Positions 42,876-52,364 of a stretch of 64,000 nt of DNA are shown in pieces (the first letter of the stretch is position 1; every line of letters begins with the position of its first letter). Below the pieces are notes generated by a model. The model was not told where the DNA came from. It did no database searches and saw nothing but the letters and a program-made list of their open reading frames with translations. The stretch is from Bog-793 sp050013835 (GTDB lineage: Bacteria > Actinomycetota > Acidimicrobiia > Acidimicrobiales > Bog-793): positions 133,945-197,944 of the forward strand of contig JBEKEM010000001.1 in the NCBI GenBank assembly GCA_050013835.1, in the 5' to 3' direction. A program made the position numbers and the translations under genes.

Positions 42876-44330
42876 GTGAGTCCATCGACTGCATCACCGC
42901 CGCTCGCCAAGCTGGCCAATTTCGTCGGAGGTGCCAAGCTGCCGGCGCAGGAGGGTGAGACGACCGAGGTCATCAACCCCTCGACCGGCGAGGCCTACGC
43001 CGAGGCACCGCTGTCGCGGGCGGCCGACGTCGACGCGGCCTTCGCCGCCGCCGCAGCGGCCTTCCCGGGCTGGCGCGACGCGACGCCGGCCGAACGGAGC
43101 CTCGCCCTCCTGCGCATCGCCGACACGATCGCCGCCCGCGCCGAGGAGCTCGTGCGGATCGAGTGCGAGAACACCGGCAAGCCGCTCGCCCTCATGAGGT
43201 CCGAGGAGATCCCGCCGCTCGTCGACCAGATCCGCTTCTTCGCCGCCGCGGCGCGCCTCCTCGACGGGCGTTCGGCTGGCGAGTACATGGCGGATCACAC
43301 CTCGTACGTGCGGCGCGAGCCGATCGGAGTGTGCGCCGCCGTCACTCCCTGGAACTACCCGGCGATGATGGCCGTCTGGAAGTGGGCGCCCGCCCTCGCC
43401 GCCGGGAACACGATGGTGCTGAAGCCGTCGGACACGACGCCGGTGTCGACGCTGTTCCTCGCCGAGCTGATGGCCGAGCACCTGCCCCCTGGGGTCTTCA
43501 ACGTCGTCTGCGGCGACCGGGACACCGGGCGGGCGCTCGTCGCCCACGAGACGCCGGCGATGGTCTCCATCACCGGCAGCGTGCGTGCCGGCACGGAGGT
43601 CGCCGCCGCCGCCGCCAGGTCGCTGAAACGCGTCCACCTCGAGCTCGGCGGCAAAGCCCCGGTCGTCGTCTTCGACGACGCCGACCTCGAGGCCGCCGCG
43701 GCGGGGATCGCCGCAGCCGGCTACTTCAACGCCGGGCAGGACTGCACGGCGGCGACGCGCGTTCTCGCCGGGGCCGGAATCCACGACGACTTCGTCGCCG
43801 CCCTCGCCGGCCGGGCGGCGGCCACGAAGACGGCGGGGATCGACGTTCCCGACGCCGACTACGGGCCGCTCAACAACGCCAATCAGCTCGCCCGGGTGGC
43901 CGGGTTCGTCGAGCGGACGCCTTCGCACGCCGAGGTGCTGGTCGGGGGGAGCCGCATCGGCGAGCGGGGGTACCTTTTCGCGCCGACCGTGGTCGACGGG
44001 CTCCACCAGGACGACGAGATGGTCCAGGACGAGATCTTCGGCCCGGTGATCACGGTGCAGCGCTTCGCCGGGGAGGCCGAGGCGGTCGCCTGGGCCAACG
44101 GCGTGCGCTACGGCCTGGCCGCGAGCGTGTGGACCCGGGACCACGCCCGGGCGATGCGGATGACCAGGGCGCTCGAGTTCGGGGCGGTGTGGGTGAACAC
44201 GCACATCCCGCTCGTCGCCGAGATGCCCCACGGCGGGTTCAAGGCCTCCGGCTACGGTAAGGACCTTTCGGTCTACGGCTTCGAGGACTACACGCGGATC
44301 AAGCACGTCATGCACTACATCGGCGGGTGA
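42876..44330 (+). CDS. Aldehyde dehydrogenase (aminobutyraldehyde dehydrogenase-like)
   Basis: NAD(P)-dependent oxidation of an aldehyde to an acid. The 484-residue protein has the ALDH blocks AAVTPWNYPAMMAVWKWAPA, LKPSDTTP, ITGSVRAGTEV, catalytic Glu in HLELGGKAPVVVF and catalytic Cys in NAGQDCTAATRV. The WNYPAMMAVWKWAPA block is typical of gamma-aminobutyraldehyde dehydrogenases (PatD/PuuC-like). GTG 42876 has GAGGAGG 5 bases upstream. Only 19 bases separate it from a GabT-like aminotransferase, which supports putrescine/GABA catabolism. Confidence 0.9.
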   Translation: MSPSTASPPLAKLANFVGGAKLPAQEGETTEVINPSTGEAYAEAPLSRAADVDAAFAAAAAAFPGWRDATPAERSLALLRIADTIAARAEELVRIECENTGKPLALMRSEEIPPLVDQIRFFAAAARLLDGRSAGEYMADHTSYVRREPIGVCAAVTPWNYPAMMAVWKWAPALAAGNTMVLKPSDTTPVSTLFLAELMAEHLPPGVFNVVCGDRDTGRALVAHETPAMVSITGSVRAGTEVAAAAARSLKRVHLELGGKAPVVVFDDADLEAAAAGIAAAGYFNAGQDCTAATRVLAGAGIHDDFVAALAGRAAATKTAGIDVPDADYGPLNNANQLARVAGFVERTPSHAEVLVGGSRIGERGYLFAPTVVDGLHQDDEMVQDEIFGPVITVQRFAGEAEAVAWANGVRYGLAASVWTRDHARAMRMTRALEFGAVWVNTHIPLVAEMPHGGFKASGYGKDLSVYGFEDYTRIKHVMHYIGG

Positions 44331-44349
44331 CGCCGGGAGGAGACGCGAG

Positions 44350-45708
44350 GTGGGAGACGAGGGAGCTACGGCGGAGGGAGTACCGCAGCGGCGCGAGATC
44401 GTGACGGAGATCCCCGGGCCACGCTCGCGGGCGCTCGCCGCCCGCCGGGAGCGGGCGGTCGCCCCTGGGGTGTCGTCCTCGTTCCCGGCGTACATCGCGC
44501 GGGCCTCGGGTGCCGTCGTCGAGGACGTCGACGGCAACCGGTTCATCGACCTCGGCTCGGGGATCGCCGTCACCGGCGTCGGCCACGCCTCGCCGCTCGT
44601 CGTCGACGCGGTGCGCGGGCAGGTCGCCCGTTTCACCCACACCTGTTTCGCCGTAGCCCCCTACGAGCCCTACGTGGCGGTGTGCGAGGAGCTGAACTCG
44701 ATCACCCCGGGGGACCACGCCAAGACGTCGGCGCTCTTCAACTCGGGGGCGGAGGCGGTCGAGAACGCCGTCAAGATCGCCCGCCGCGCCACCGGCCGGC
44801 CCGCCGTCGTCGTCTTCGACCACGCCTTCCACGGGCGGACGAACCTGGCGATGGCGATGACCGCCAAGTCGATGCCGTACAAGTCGGGATTCGGCCCGTT
44901 CGCGCCCGAGGTCTACCGGGTGCCGGTGTCGTACCCCTACCGGGACCCCAAGGGCATGACCGGCGCCGAGGCGGCCCGACGCGCCGTCGACCAGATCGGG
45001 GTGCAGGTGGGCGCGGCGAGCGTCGCCTGCCTTGTCGTCGAGCCGATCCAGGGCGAGGGGGGCTTCATCGTTCCGGCCCCGGGCTTCCTGCCGGCGCTCG
45101 CCGCCTGGTGCCGCACCAACGGCGTCGTGCTCGTCGCCGACGAGATCCAGTCGGGTTTCGGCCGCACCGGGGACTGGTTCGCCTGCGACGACGAGGGGGT
45201 CGTGCCGGACCTCGTCACGACGGCGAAGGGGATCGCCGCCGGGATGCCGCTCGCCGCCGTCACCGGGAGGGCCGAGCTGATGGGGGCGGTCCACGCCGGC
45301 GGGCTCGGCGGGACCTACGGAGGCAACCCCGTCGCCTGCGCGGCCGCCCTCGCCGCCATCCGCACGATGCGCGAGGACGACCTGCCGGGGAGGGCGCGTC
45401 GCATCGGCGCGGTGCTGGCCGACCGGCTCGGGATGCTGCGCGCCCGGTTCCGGGGGATCGGGGACGTGCGCGGACGGGGCGCGATGTTCGCCGCCGAGTT
45501 CGTCCGCCCGGGCACCCGCGAGCCCGACGCCCCGGCCGCGGCAGAGGTCGCCGCCGCCTGCCACGCCGCCGGGGTCGTGGTCTTGACGTGCGGGACCTGG
45601 GGCAACGTCGTCCGGCTGCTGCCGCCTTTCGTGATCGGAGAGGACCTTTTGTCCGAGGGTCTCGACGTCCTGGAAGATGCCGTCGGGAGCGCGCTCGGGA
45701 GAGGCTGA
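44350..45708 (+). CDS. gabT: 4-aminobutyrate aminotransferase-like (class III PLP)
   Basis: PLP-dependent transfer of an omega-amino group, probably from GABA to 2-oxoglutarate. The 452-residue protein has YIARASGAVVEDVDGNRFID, FNSGAEAVENAVKIAR, DHAFHGRTNLAMAMT, EPIQGEGGFIVPAPGF, the Asp in LVADEIQSGFGRTG, and the PLP Lys in TTAKGIAAGMPLAAV. GTG 44350 has GGAGGAG upstream. It forms a two-gene unit with the aldehyde dehydrogenase, divergent from the epimerase. Confidence 0.9.
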   Translation: MGDEGATAEGVPQRREIVTEIPGPRSRALAARRERAVAPGVSSSFPAYIARASGAVVEDVDGNRFIDLGSGIAVTGVGHASPLVVDAVRGQVARFTHTCFAVAPYEPYVAVCEELNSITPGDHAKTSALFNSGAEAVENAVKIARRATGRPAVVVFDHAFHGRTNLAMAMTAKSMPYKSGFGPFAPEVYRVPVSYPYRDPKGMTGAEAARRAVDQIGVQVGAASVACLVVEPIQGEGGFIVPAPGFLPALAAWCRTNGVVLVADEIQSGFGRTGDWFACDDEGVVPDLVTTAKGIAAGMPLAAVTGRAELMGAVHAGGLGGTYGGNPVACAAALAAIRTMREDDLPGRARRIGAVLADRLGMLRARFRGIGDVRGRGAMFAAEFVRPGTREPDAPAAAEVAAACHAAGVVVLTCGTWGNVVRLLPPFVIGEDLLSEGLDVLEDAVGSALGRG

Positions 45709-45762
45709 CGACCTTGATCGCCGCGCTCGCCGGCCGGCGCGCACCCCGTCCCGGCGGGGGAG

Positions 45763-47103
45763 TCAGGCGGGGAGCGGCGGGGTCTCTCGGCGGAGGACCT
45801 CTTTCAGCTTCACGGCGCGACCCGTGCGCAGGATGGCGCGGCGGTAGATGACGGCGGCGAGACGCGCCATGCCGACCGTCGCCGTCGCCGTGACGAGCCC
45901 CGAGAGGACGACCTGCCACCAGGCGACCTGGCCAAGGGCGAAGAGCACCGGCATGACGAACGGCGCCGTCGGCGGCAGGAAGGCGAGGACCTCGCTGAGC
46001 GTCGAAGGGCTCGAGGCCGCGAGCGCCGTGAACGAGATGATGTAGCCGAAGAGCAACGGCAGCTGCACCGGGAAGGCGACGCTCTGCACCTGCTCCTGGC
46101 GTTCGACGAGCGAGCCGATGGCGGCGAAGAGCCAGCAGTAGAAGGCGTAGCCGAGGACGAGCCAGACGAGCCCGACGACGACGGGCACGGGGGCGGTGCC
46201 CTTCACGAGGTTCGAGCCGACGGCGGCGCCGAGGGCGAGGGCGAGGGCGACGATCGCCGCCGCCTGCGCGAGCGCGACGAGGCCGATGCCCGTCACCTTG
46301 CCGACGAGCAGGCGCAGCGGCGACACGGCCGAGAGCAGCACCTCGACGACGCGGTTCGCCTTCTCCTCGACGACTCCCATCAGCACCCACGTCCCGTACT
46401 GGGTGAGCAGCACGTAGGTGAGGATAAGGACATAGAGCGCCGTGATGAGGTTGGCGCTCTTGTGATGGGCAGGCGCGAGGCCGGTGATCGGCAGGTCATC
46501 GGCGGAGCCGGCGACGGCGGCGGTGACCGCGCCGACGCGAACTGCGGGGACGCCGTCGCCGCGCAGCGCGCCCTCGACGCCGAGGTAGTGGGCGACGGAG
46601 TCGGCGTAGGTCGCGAGCGTCGAGTTGTCCGACGGCGTGATGGCCTGGGCGACATCGAGGTGGTTGTCACCGACCAGCACGAGATCGACCGTCCCCGCGC
46701 GCAGCGCCCGAGTTGCCGCAGTCGTCGAGTGCTCGGCGATGATCCGGATCTTGACGCCCTGTGCCTTGCCCGTGTCGAGAAGCGTCGGGCGTGTGAGCGC
46801 CGTCGTCGGGCCGACGACGCCGACGCGGATGACCGGCGTTGCGCCCTTGTTTAGGACCGGGATGACGACCGCCGCGGCGACGCCGAGCAGCACGACGAGC
46901 GTGCCGATCTTGAACACGCGCGAGGACGTCCGCTCGTGGACCTCTCGCCGGGCGATGAGCTCGACGTCGCCGCGGACGCGCCGCGAGCGCGTGTCGCCCT
47001 CCGCGCCCTCGCCCTCCGGGCGGAGGGTCTTGTGGGCGTAGCGGTGGCGCCAGATGCGGATACCGAGAACCACCACGCCGAGCGTGATGAGTACGGCCGT
47101 CAC
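45763..47103 (-). CDS. ABC-2 type transporter permease (NatB-like)
   Basis: A 446-residue membrane subunit of an ABC exporter. One N-terminal helix, a cytoplasmic Arg-rich stretch, a second helix (KIGTLVVLLGVAAAVVIPVL), a large external domain of about 150 residues, then five to six helices. NLITALYVLILTYVLLTQYG and EEKANRVVEVLLSAVSPLRLLVGKV are typical of NatB/ABC-2 permeases; the EKxxRVxExLLSA segment is the conserved loop. GTG 47103 overlaps the ATPase stop. Substrate unknown (sodium, drug or polymer). Confidence 0.87.
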   Translation of the reverse strand: MTAVLITLGVVVLGIRIWRHRYAHKTLRPEGEGAEGDTRSRRVRGDVELIARREVHERTSSRVFKIGTLVVLLGVAAAVVIPVLNKGATPVIRVGVVGPTTALTRPTLLDTGKAQGVKIRIIAEHSTTAATRALRAGTVDLVLVGDNHLDVAQAITPSDNSTLATYADSVAHYLGVEGALRGDGVPAVRVGAVTAAVAGSADDLPITGLAPAHHKSANLITALYVLILTYVLLTQYGTWVLMGVVEEKANRVVEVLLSAVSPLRLLVGKVTGIGLVALAQAAAIVALALALGAAVGSNLVKGTAPVPVVVGLVWLVLGYAFYCWLFAAIGSLVERQEQVQSVAFPVQLPLLFGYIISFTALAASSPSTLSEVLAFLPPTAPFVMPVLFALGQVAWWQVVLSGLVTATATVGMARLAAVIYRRAILRTGRAVKLKEVLRRETPPLPA

Positions 47104-47990
47104 TGGACGGCCTCCCGAAAGACCTCGGAGAGGCGCCGCCTTTCGAAATCGAACCGGACGACCGGGCCCGCCGCCATCGCCGTCGCGAGCAGCGCCTGGC
47201 TGTCGACCCCGTCGTCGAGGACGAGGCGGGACTCGCCACCGTCGGTGCGCGAGATCGTGACGCCGTCGATCCCGGCAGCCCAGGCGCCGTCGCGGTCGCC
47301 CTCGACCTTGACGACGAGCCGGCGGGAGCCCTGGCGTTCGAGCTCCTCGAGGTTCCCCTCCGCGACGAGGTGGCCCCTGTCGATGATGGCGACCGACTCG
47401 CAGATGTCCTCGACGAGATCGAGCTGGTGGCTCGAGAAGAGCACGCCCCGGCCCTCCCGGGCCTGCTCGGTGAGGATCGCCGCGAGGTCGTCGATGCCGA
47501 CCGGGTCGAGACCGGCGAAGGGCTCGTCGAGGATGAGGAGCTCGGGGTCGTGGATGAGCGCCGAGGCGAGCTGGACCCGTTGCTGGTTGCCGAGCGATAG
47601 CGACTCGAGCTTGTCGAGGGCGCGCTCGGGGATCCCAAGGCGCTCGAGCCAGTGCGCGGTCGCCCGGCGGGCGTCGGCGGGGCTCCTCCCGTGGAGCTCG
47701 CAGAGGTACTCGAGCTGACGCTGGATCTGCATGCCGGGGTAGAGGCCCCGCTCCTCGGGCATGTAGCCGAACCGGCGGCGTTCGGCGATCCCGACCGCGT
47801 CGCCTTGCCAGCGCACGCTCCCGCCGTCGAGGTCGACCAGGCCGAACACGGCCCGCATCGCCGTCGTCTTCCCGGAGCCGTTCGGGCCGAGGAAGCCGAA
47901 GACCTGGCCGGGGGGCACGGCGAACGAGAGGTCGTCGAGCGCGACCACCTCGCCGAAGCGGCGGCGCAGTCCGATGAATTCGAGGCTCAT
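47100..47990 (-). CDS. ABC transporter ATP-binding protein (NatA-like)
   Basis: ATPase partner of the ABC-2 permease. Walker A GPNGSGKTT, signature LSLGNQQRVQLA, Walker B LLILDEPFAGLDP, H-loop SSHQLDLVEDI. A C-terminal domain of about 80 residues (VVKVEGDRDGAWAAGIDGV) is usual in this group. ATG 47990 is chosen from the conserved start MSLEFIGLRRRFG; upstream residues are not conserved. 296 residues. Confidence 0.92.
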   Translation of the reverse strand: MSLEFIGLRRRFGEVVALDDLSFAVPPGQVFGFLGPNGSGKTTAMRAVFGLVDLDGGSVRWQGDAVGIAERRRFGYMPEERGLYPGMQIQRQLEYLCELHGRSPADARRATAHWLERLGIPERALDKLESLSLGNQQRVQLASALIHDPELLILDEPFAGLDPVGIDDLAAILTEQAREGRGVLFSSHQLDLVEDICESVAIIDRGHLVAEGNLEELERQGSRRLVVKVEGDRDGAWAAGIDGVTISRTDGGESRLVLDDGVDSQALLATAMAAGPVVRFDFERRRLSEVFREAVQ

Positions 47991-48225
47991 GGGCGCCGGC
48001 TCCGGGCTCGCCCGTCGGCCGCCGCGGGGTCCGGGGAGCCTGCCCGCCAGCTTCTCCGCGTCGTCACCTGGAGCCCGCCGCGCGACCCAGTGGGTCGTCG
48101 GCGCGGACACGACACCGCGGGCCACGGGGCATGCGACGACGGTAGTGCCGTGGCAAGGGCGCGCCAAGACCCCTGACCACGCCCACCTTGCGTCGTGCGG
48201 CACGACCGCGGGCCGGGGGCCGCCC

Positions 48226-48756
48226 TCAGGTCGCGTTCCTCGTCAGTGCCTCGTGCAGGGCGGTGATCAGCTTCTCGTCCTGGGCCTGGAGGTGCTTCTG
48301 GATCTCGAGGGCCTCGGACAGGATCGACTCGGCGTCCTTGTAGGTGGCGTCGGCCCGCTTGTCGCTCGCCTTCGCCGCGATGTTCTGGCCGACGATGATG
48401 ATCGAGAGCAGCACGAGCTGGAGGAAGGTCTGGGCGATCCAGGCCACGATGAGGATGAGCCCGGGTTTGGTGAAAAAGTGCGGGACGTCGTTCTGATGCA
48501 GGGCGCCCGCCTCGATGAGGATCGCCGGCAGGCTGCACAGCGCGATGACCGCGAAGACGTAGGAGCAGGCCATCGTCCCGAAGCCCCTGGTGATCTGCAC
48601 GGCAAGCCAGGAGTTGAGGCGCTTGAGCCGCGTGCTCCGGTCGAGGCCGTCGCGCGTCTGGGCCGGCCTGTCGCGGTGCTCGAGACGCTCGATGGTGTGC
48701 GGGTGTGGGATGTGCTCGTAGACGTCAATGGTCTCCCTTCCGTCGCGCGCGATCAT
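48226..48756 (-). CDS. DUF1003 membrane protein
   Basis: A 176-residue membrane protein. N-terminal charged region (RDRPAQTRDGLDRSTRLKRL), then two helices around 64-82 and 97-120, with the family's FFTKPGLILIVAWIAQTFLQ and LQLVLLSIIIVGQNIAAKAS segments, and a C-terminal coiled coil (DAESILSEALEIQKHLQAQD). The family is widespread with no known function. ATG 48756 or GTG 48759. Confidence 0.85.
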   Translation of the reverse strand: MIARDGRETIDVYEHIPHPHTIERLEHRDRPAQTRDGLDRSTRLKRLNSWLAVQITRGFGTMACSYVFAVIALCSLPAILIEAGALHQNDVPHFFTKPGLILIVAWIAQTFLQLVLLSIIIVGQNIAAKASDKRADATYKDAESILSEALEIQKHLQAQDEKLITALHEALTRNAT

Positions 48757-48895
48757 CACACGAGGTCGGGGCGATGCTCGCGAACAGTCCGCCTAAGGTC
48801 TTGTCAGCCCGCCCCACCCAGCTCAGAGCCGGAATCGAACCGAATGCCCGGCGGGGGAGTTGTAGAAGCGTGAGATCACGACCGCTGGACGCGCC

Positions 48896-49444
48896 ATGAC
48901 GGGCGCGAGCGCCGACACCTCGGGGCTCGAGGACTGGATGAAGTCGTGGTACGCGCCGGCGTACCGCACCGCCTGCCTCGTGCTCAACGACTCGACCGGG
49001 GCCGAGGAGGCCGTGCAGGAGGCCTTCCTGCGGATGTGGCGCTTCCGCGACGCCATGCCCGAGGGTGAGGCGGCGCGTCCCTGGCTCTACCGAGTCGTCG
49101 TCAACTCCTGCTACTCCTGGGCCCGAAAGGAGTGGGGCGTCGACGGCCGGCGGGCGCCGCAGGCGTCGCTCGAAACGCTCGCCGAGTCGTCCCCCGGACC
49201 CGACGAGATCGCCGTCGTCGGTGACCGTGCCGCGGCGGTGCGCGACGCCCTCGCCCGCCTTCCCGAGGCGTTCCGGGTCCCGGTCGTCCTGCGCTACTAC
49301 GCCGGAATGTCGGAGAAGGAGATCGCCGTGGCGATCCACCGGCGCGCCGGGACGGTGAAGTCTCGGCTGCACGAGGCCCGTCGGCTGCTCAGCGCCGATG
49401 CCGCGCTCAGCGCCTTCACGGAGGAAGAAGAGGGAACGAGATGA
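48896..49444 (+). CDS. ECF-type RNA polymerase sigma factor
   Basis: A 182-residue sigma factor with region 2 (YRTACLVLNDSTGAEEAVQE, AFLRMWRF) and region 4 (ALARLPEAFRVPVVLRYYAG, MSEKEIAVAIHRRAGTVKSR). Probably controls a small envelope-stress regulon including itself. Its stop overlaps the start of a DUF4349 membrane protein (ATGA), the usual genetic link of a sigma factor to its membrane partner. Upstream ribosome site is weak. Confidence 0.93.
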   Translation: MTGASADTSGLEDWMKSWYAPAYRTACLVLNDSTGAEEAVQEAFLRMWRFRDAMPEGEAARPWLYRVVVNSCYSWARKEWGVDGRRAPQASLETLAESSPGPDEIAVVGDRAAAVRDALARLPEAFRVPVVLRYYAGMSEKEIAVAIHRRAGTVKSRLHEARRLLSADAALSAFTEEEEGTR

Positions 49445-50478
49445 TCGGCGACGACGAGTTCGAAGCACTGCTCCACGCGGCGGGAGGCGAGTTCGCCGTC
49501 CCGGCGGACGGGCCGGACAAGATCCTCGCCGCCGCGGCACCGCCGGCGGCGGAGGGAAAGGTCGTCCGCGGCCGGATCCGCTTCCGCGAGTTCGCCCTCG
49601 CCGGCGTGAGCGTCGCCGCCGTCGTGGCCCTCGCCATCGTCCTGGTGACCTCGTCGGGGGGATCCCCGGTGGTGGGGAACGGGGCGCTCAGGACGTACTC
49701 GCTCGAGCAAACCGCCGGCGCGCAGAACGCCATTGCCACTCCCAGGTCGGCGGCGCCCCATGCCACCGCTCAAAACACGAGGACGAAGGCGACGAGCGGG
49801 CGCGACATCGTCGCCACGGGAACGCTCCGCCTGACGACCACCCGGGCCGCGCTGCGGCGTGACGTCGCGCGCCTCGAGGCGCTGGCCATCCGGTTCGGGG
49901 GGTACGTGTCGGCCGCCGCCATCGTCGAGACCGGCCCCCATCCGGGCGGGAGCATCGTCGTGAAGGTGCCGGCGGGTTCGTTCGCGGCGTTCAACGCCAG
50001 GGCCGAGCGGATCGCCAGGGTGAAGAGCCTGTCGACCTCGGACACGGACGTCACCGCCCGGGTCGTCGACCTCGGCGCGCGCCTCACGGCGCTCGTCGAC
50101 GAGCGCAGCCAGCTCGAGGTGTTGCTCGGCCGGGCCGGGAAGATCTCGGACCTGCTCTCGGTCGAGAACGAGATCGAGAACGTGCAGTCCCAGATCGAGC
50201 AGATCCAGGGTGAGCAGCGCACCCTCGCCGCCCAGGTGGGCTACTCGGCGCTCACGGTGCAGCTCGCGGTGCCGCGGCCGCCGCATTCCTCGGGCCCGTC
50301 GAACGGGTTCGGCCATGCCTGGCACGAGGCGGTCTCCGGCTTCGTGAACGGCGTGAAGGCGTTCGTGTCGGTCCTTGGCGACCTGCTGTTCGCCGTGCTG
50401 TCGTTCATCGTCGCGGCGCTCATCATCTACGGACTGTGGCGCAGCGTCTGGCCCCGGGTGCGCCGGCGGATCGCCTAG
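49441..50478 (+). CDS. DUF4349 membrane protein, probable anti-sigma partner
   Basis: A 345-residue protein. The cytoplasmic N-terminus (about 50 residues, IGDDEFEALLHAAGGEF) is short like an anti-sigma domain; helix about 52-70; external domain with TGTLRLTTTRAALRRDVARL, VVKVPAGSFAAFNARAERIA, a coiled coil (LLSVENEIENVQSQIEQIQG) and a second helix near 308-330. This is the DUF4349 layout. It follows the ECF gene with an ATGA overlap and AGAGGGAA upstream. The anti-sigma role is inference from position. Confidence 0.85.
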   Translation: MIGDDEFEALLHAAGGEFAVPADGPDKILAAAAPPAAEGKVVRGRIRFREFALAGVSVAAVVALAIVLVTSSGGSPVVGNGALRTYSLEQTAGAQNAIATPRSAAPHATAQNTRTKATSGRDIVATGTLRLTTTRAALRRDVARLEALAIRFGGYVSAAAIVETGPHPGGSIVVKVPAGSFAAFNARAERIARVKSLSTSDTDVTARVVDLGARLTALVDERSQLEVLLGRAGKISDLLSVENEIENVQSQIEQIQGEQRTLAAQVGYSALTVQLAVPRPPHSSGPSNGFGHAWHEAVSGFVNGVKAFVSVLGDLLFAVLSFIVAALIIYGLWRSVWPRVRRRIA

Positions 50479-50559
50479 GGCGGAGCCCCGGGTCGGCGGC
50501 GTCCGCGGGGCGCGGAGGGAAGTCGGACGGAACTTGGATTCGAGCGAGGAGGAGGCCAC

Positions 50560-52347
50560 ATGGGGATGGCGGGTCCTTCTCCAGAGTTGAACCGAGGGGC
50601 CGGAGGGATCGCCAGGCTCGGGGCCGCCGTCCTCGCGACGCTGCTCGCTGCCGCGACGCTGACGGCCGCTGCCACCGCGACGCCGTCGAGCTCCCAGAAG
50701 CTCACGGCGGTCGAGTCCTTCGCCCGCGACGTGCTCGGCGAGGCGATCGTTCCGCCGGGCGCGCGATTGACCGGGGTCGCGCGGTCCGGGGCGCTCGCGG
50801 GGAGTTTCGGCGAGATCGGCGCGCCCGGGTGCCTGGACGTCCACCGGTTCTACCTCGTCGGTGCGGGACCGGACGCGGTCGAGGACTATCTCGCCGCGCA
50901 CGTACCCCGTGGCGCGACGCAACTGGAGAAGGGGAGCGGCAACGGCCCCCACGGCATCTTGTTCGTCGATCTGGCGTACTACCTGCCGGTCTCGGGTCCG
51001 CACCGGTACTCGGCGGAGCTCATCTACACGACCGCGCCCACCGGTTCGGGCGCCGAGTTCCGGGTCGACTCCGAGGTCGTCTGGGAGCCGAGCCATCCCG
51101 CCGACGAGCGTGCTCCCGCCGGCGGCGTGATCGCGGTGACGGGCTACTCCCAGATCTCGTTGGCGCAGAATTCCTCGGGTCCCGTCACCGCGACGGTGAG
51201 CGGTGCCCGGGCACGATCGATCATCGGCGCCCTTAACGCCCTGCCGCTCGCGCCCCGAGCCGGCTGCTTCGAGAACCCGCTCCTTTTCGAGTTGGTCGTC
51301 CGCCGGTCCGCGCACTCGGCGCGGTCGCTCACAGTCGCCGGTTGGGGCTGTGCGGGGATCGTGGTCGTGACGGCGCACGGTCGCACGATGCCGGAGCTCA
51401 ACGACGCGAGCGGTCTCTTGCTGTGCGCCGTCGTTAGGGTCCTCCCCGCTCACGAGGCGGAGGGCACGCGTTCCGCGGGGTTGTCCTGCACTCCGCCTGC
51501 CTCCGCCCCCAGGACCGCCGCGACGAGGATCTCCGTGGCGGCGCTCGCGAGACTGACGACGATCGCGCGCGCAATCGCGAATGCCAACGGGGACCTCCAC
51601 GCCACCGACGCGATCGCCGTCGCGACGACGCACGCCTCCGCGCTGCGGGTCGCCACCCCCGGCGACGCGACGCCGTCGGTCCCCGCCGGCATGCCGGTGT
51701 ACCTCGTCACGATGCGGGGCCGTTTCACGGCCCTCGGCTCCTCGCCACCCGCCGGCGCGCCGCTGCCCCGGGGGACGTTCCTCGCCGTCGTTGTCGACGC
51801 CGCCACGTTCGAGGTCACGGACTGGGGGCTGGGCGCCCGCGCCTCGAAGGTCCAGCTCGCGTCGCTCGGGCGGGTGTACCCGCTCCACTGGGCGGGGACG
51901 GTCGGGGCGCGCGATCCGGCCGCGGCCGGGGGGTTGACGACGAGGCTCGAGCTCTCGCGCACGACAGTCCGGGCGGGCGAGCCGATCGGTGCCGAACTCG
52001 TCGTCACGAATCCCGGGCCGCGGGTCAACGAGACCCATGACTGCGCGCCCTACCTGATGGTGGTGTTGGCGGACAAGGAGATCCCGGCGGATGCCGTCAT
52101 CCCGACCCCCTGCCGGTTGGCGCCGTTCTGGATCCGGCACGGCGTCAGCCGGCTGGGGATCGTCGTGTCGACCCGCTACGACGTCTGCACGCAGACCCCG
52201 GCTCAGGCGACGGTGCGCCTGCCGGTGTGCCTGTCGGGTCCCGTGGAGGTGCCGCCGCTTCCCGCCGGCCGCTACCGGACCGTCGCCGTGGGAGCCTGGG
52301 GGGGCATCCCGATGCCGGCGGCGGTGGCGGTGACGCTCGAGGGCTGA
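50560..52347 (+). CDS. Large secreted protein downstream of ECF pair
   Basis: A 595-residue exported protein that I do not recognise. Signal peptide about residues 18-40 (LGAAVLATLLAAATLTAAAT). Beta-rich domains follow with several Cys (CLDV, CFEN, WGCAGI, LLCAVV, LSCTPP and four more at the end, DCAPY, TPCRLA, DVCTQ, PVCLSG). The last 130 residues (RLELSRTTVRAGEPIGAELV, VTNPGPRV) look like an Ig-like/BsuPI-type beta-sandwich. ATG 50560 has GAGGAGG 6 bases upstream. Possibly a target of the adjacent sigma factor; inference only. Confidence 0.75.
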   Translation: MGMAGPSPELNRGAGGIARLGAAVLATLLAAATLTAAATATPSSSQKLTAVESFARDVLGEAIVPPGARLTGVARSGALAGSFGEIGAPGCLDVHRFYLVGAGPDAVEDYLAAHVPRGATQLEKGSGNGPHGILFVDLAYYLPVSGPHRYSAELIYTTAPTGSGAEFRVDSEVVWEPSHPADERAPAGGVIAVTGYSQISLAQNSSGPVTATVSGARARSIIGALNALPLAPRAGCFENPLLFELVVRRSAHSARSLTVAGWGCAGIVVVTAHGRTMPELNDASGLLLCAVVRVLPAHEAEGTRSAGLSCTPPASAPRTAATRISVAALARLTTIARAIANANGDLHATDAIAVATTHASALRVATPGDATPSVPAGMPVYLVTMRGRFTALGSSPPAGAPLPRGTFLAVVVDAATFEVTDWGLGARASKVQLASLGRVYPLHWAGTVGARDPAAAGGLTTRLELSRTTVRAGEPIGAELVVTNPGPRVNETHDCAPYLMVVLADKEIPADAVIPTPCRLAPFWIRHGVSRLGIVVSTRYDVCTQTPAQATVRLPVCLSGPVEVPPLPAGRYRTVAVGAWGGIPMPAAVAVTLEG

Positions 52348-52364
52348 CCGGCGGGGGAGCCGGC

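Noticed and set aside
48830..48860. tRNA-like T-arm sequence (GGTTCGATTCCGG on the minus strand)
   Set aside because: The stem pairs only partly and no cloverleaf can be built around it.
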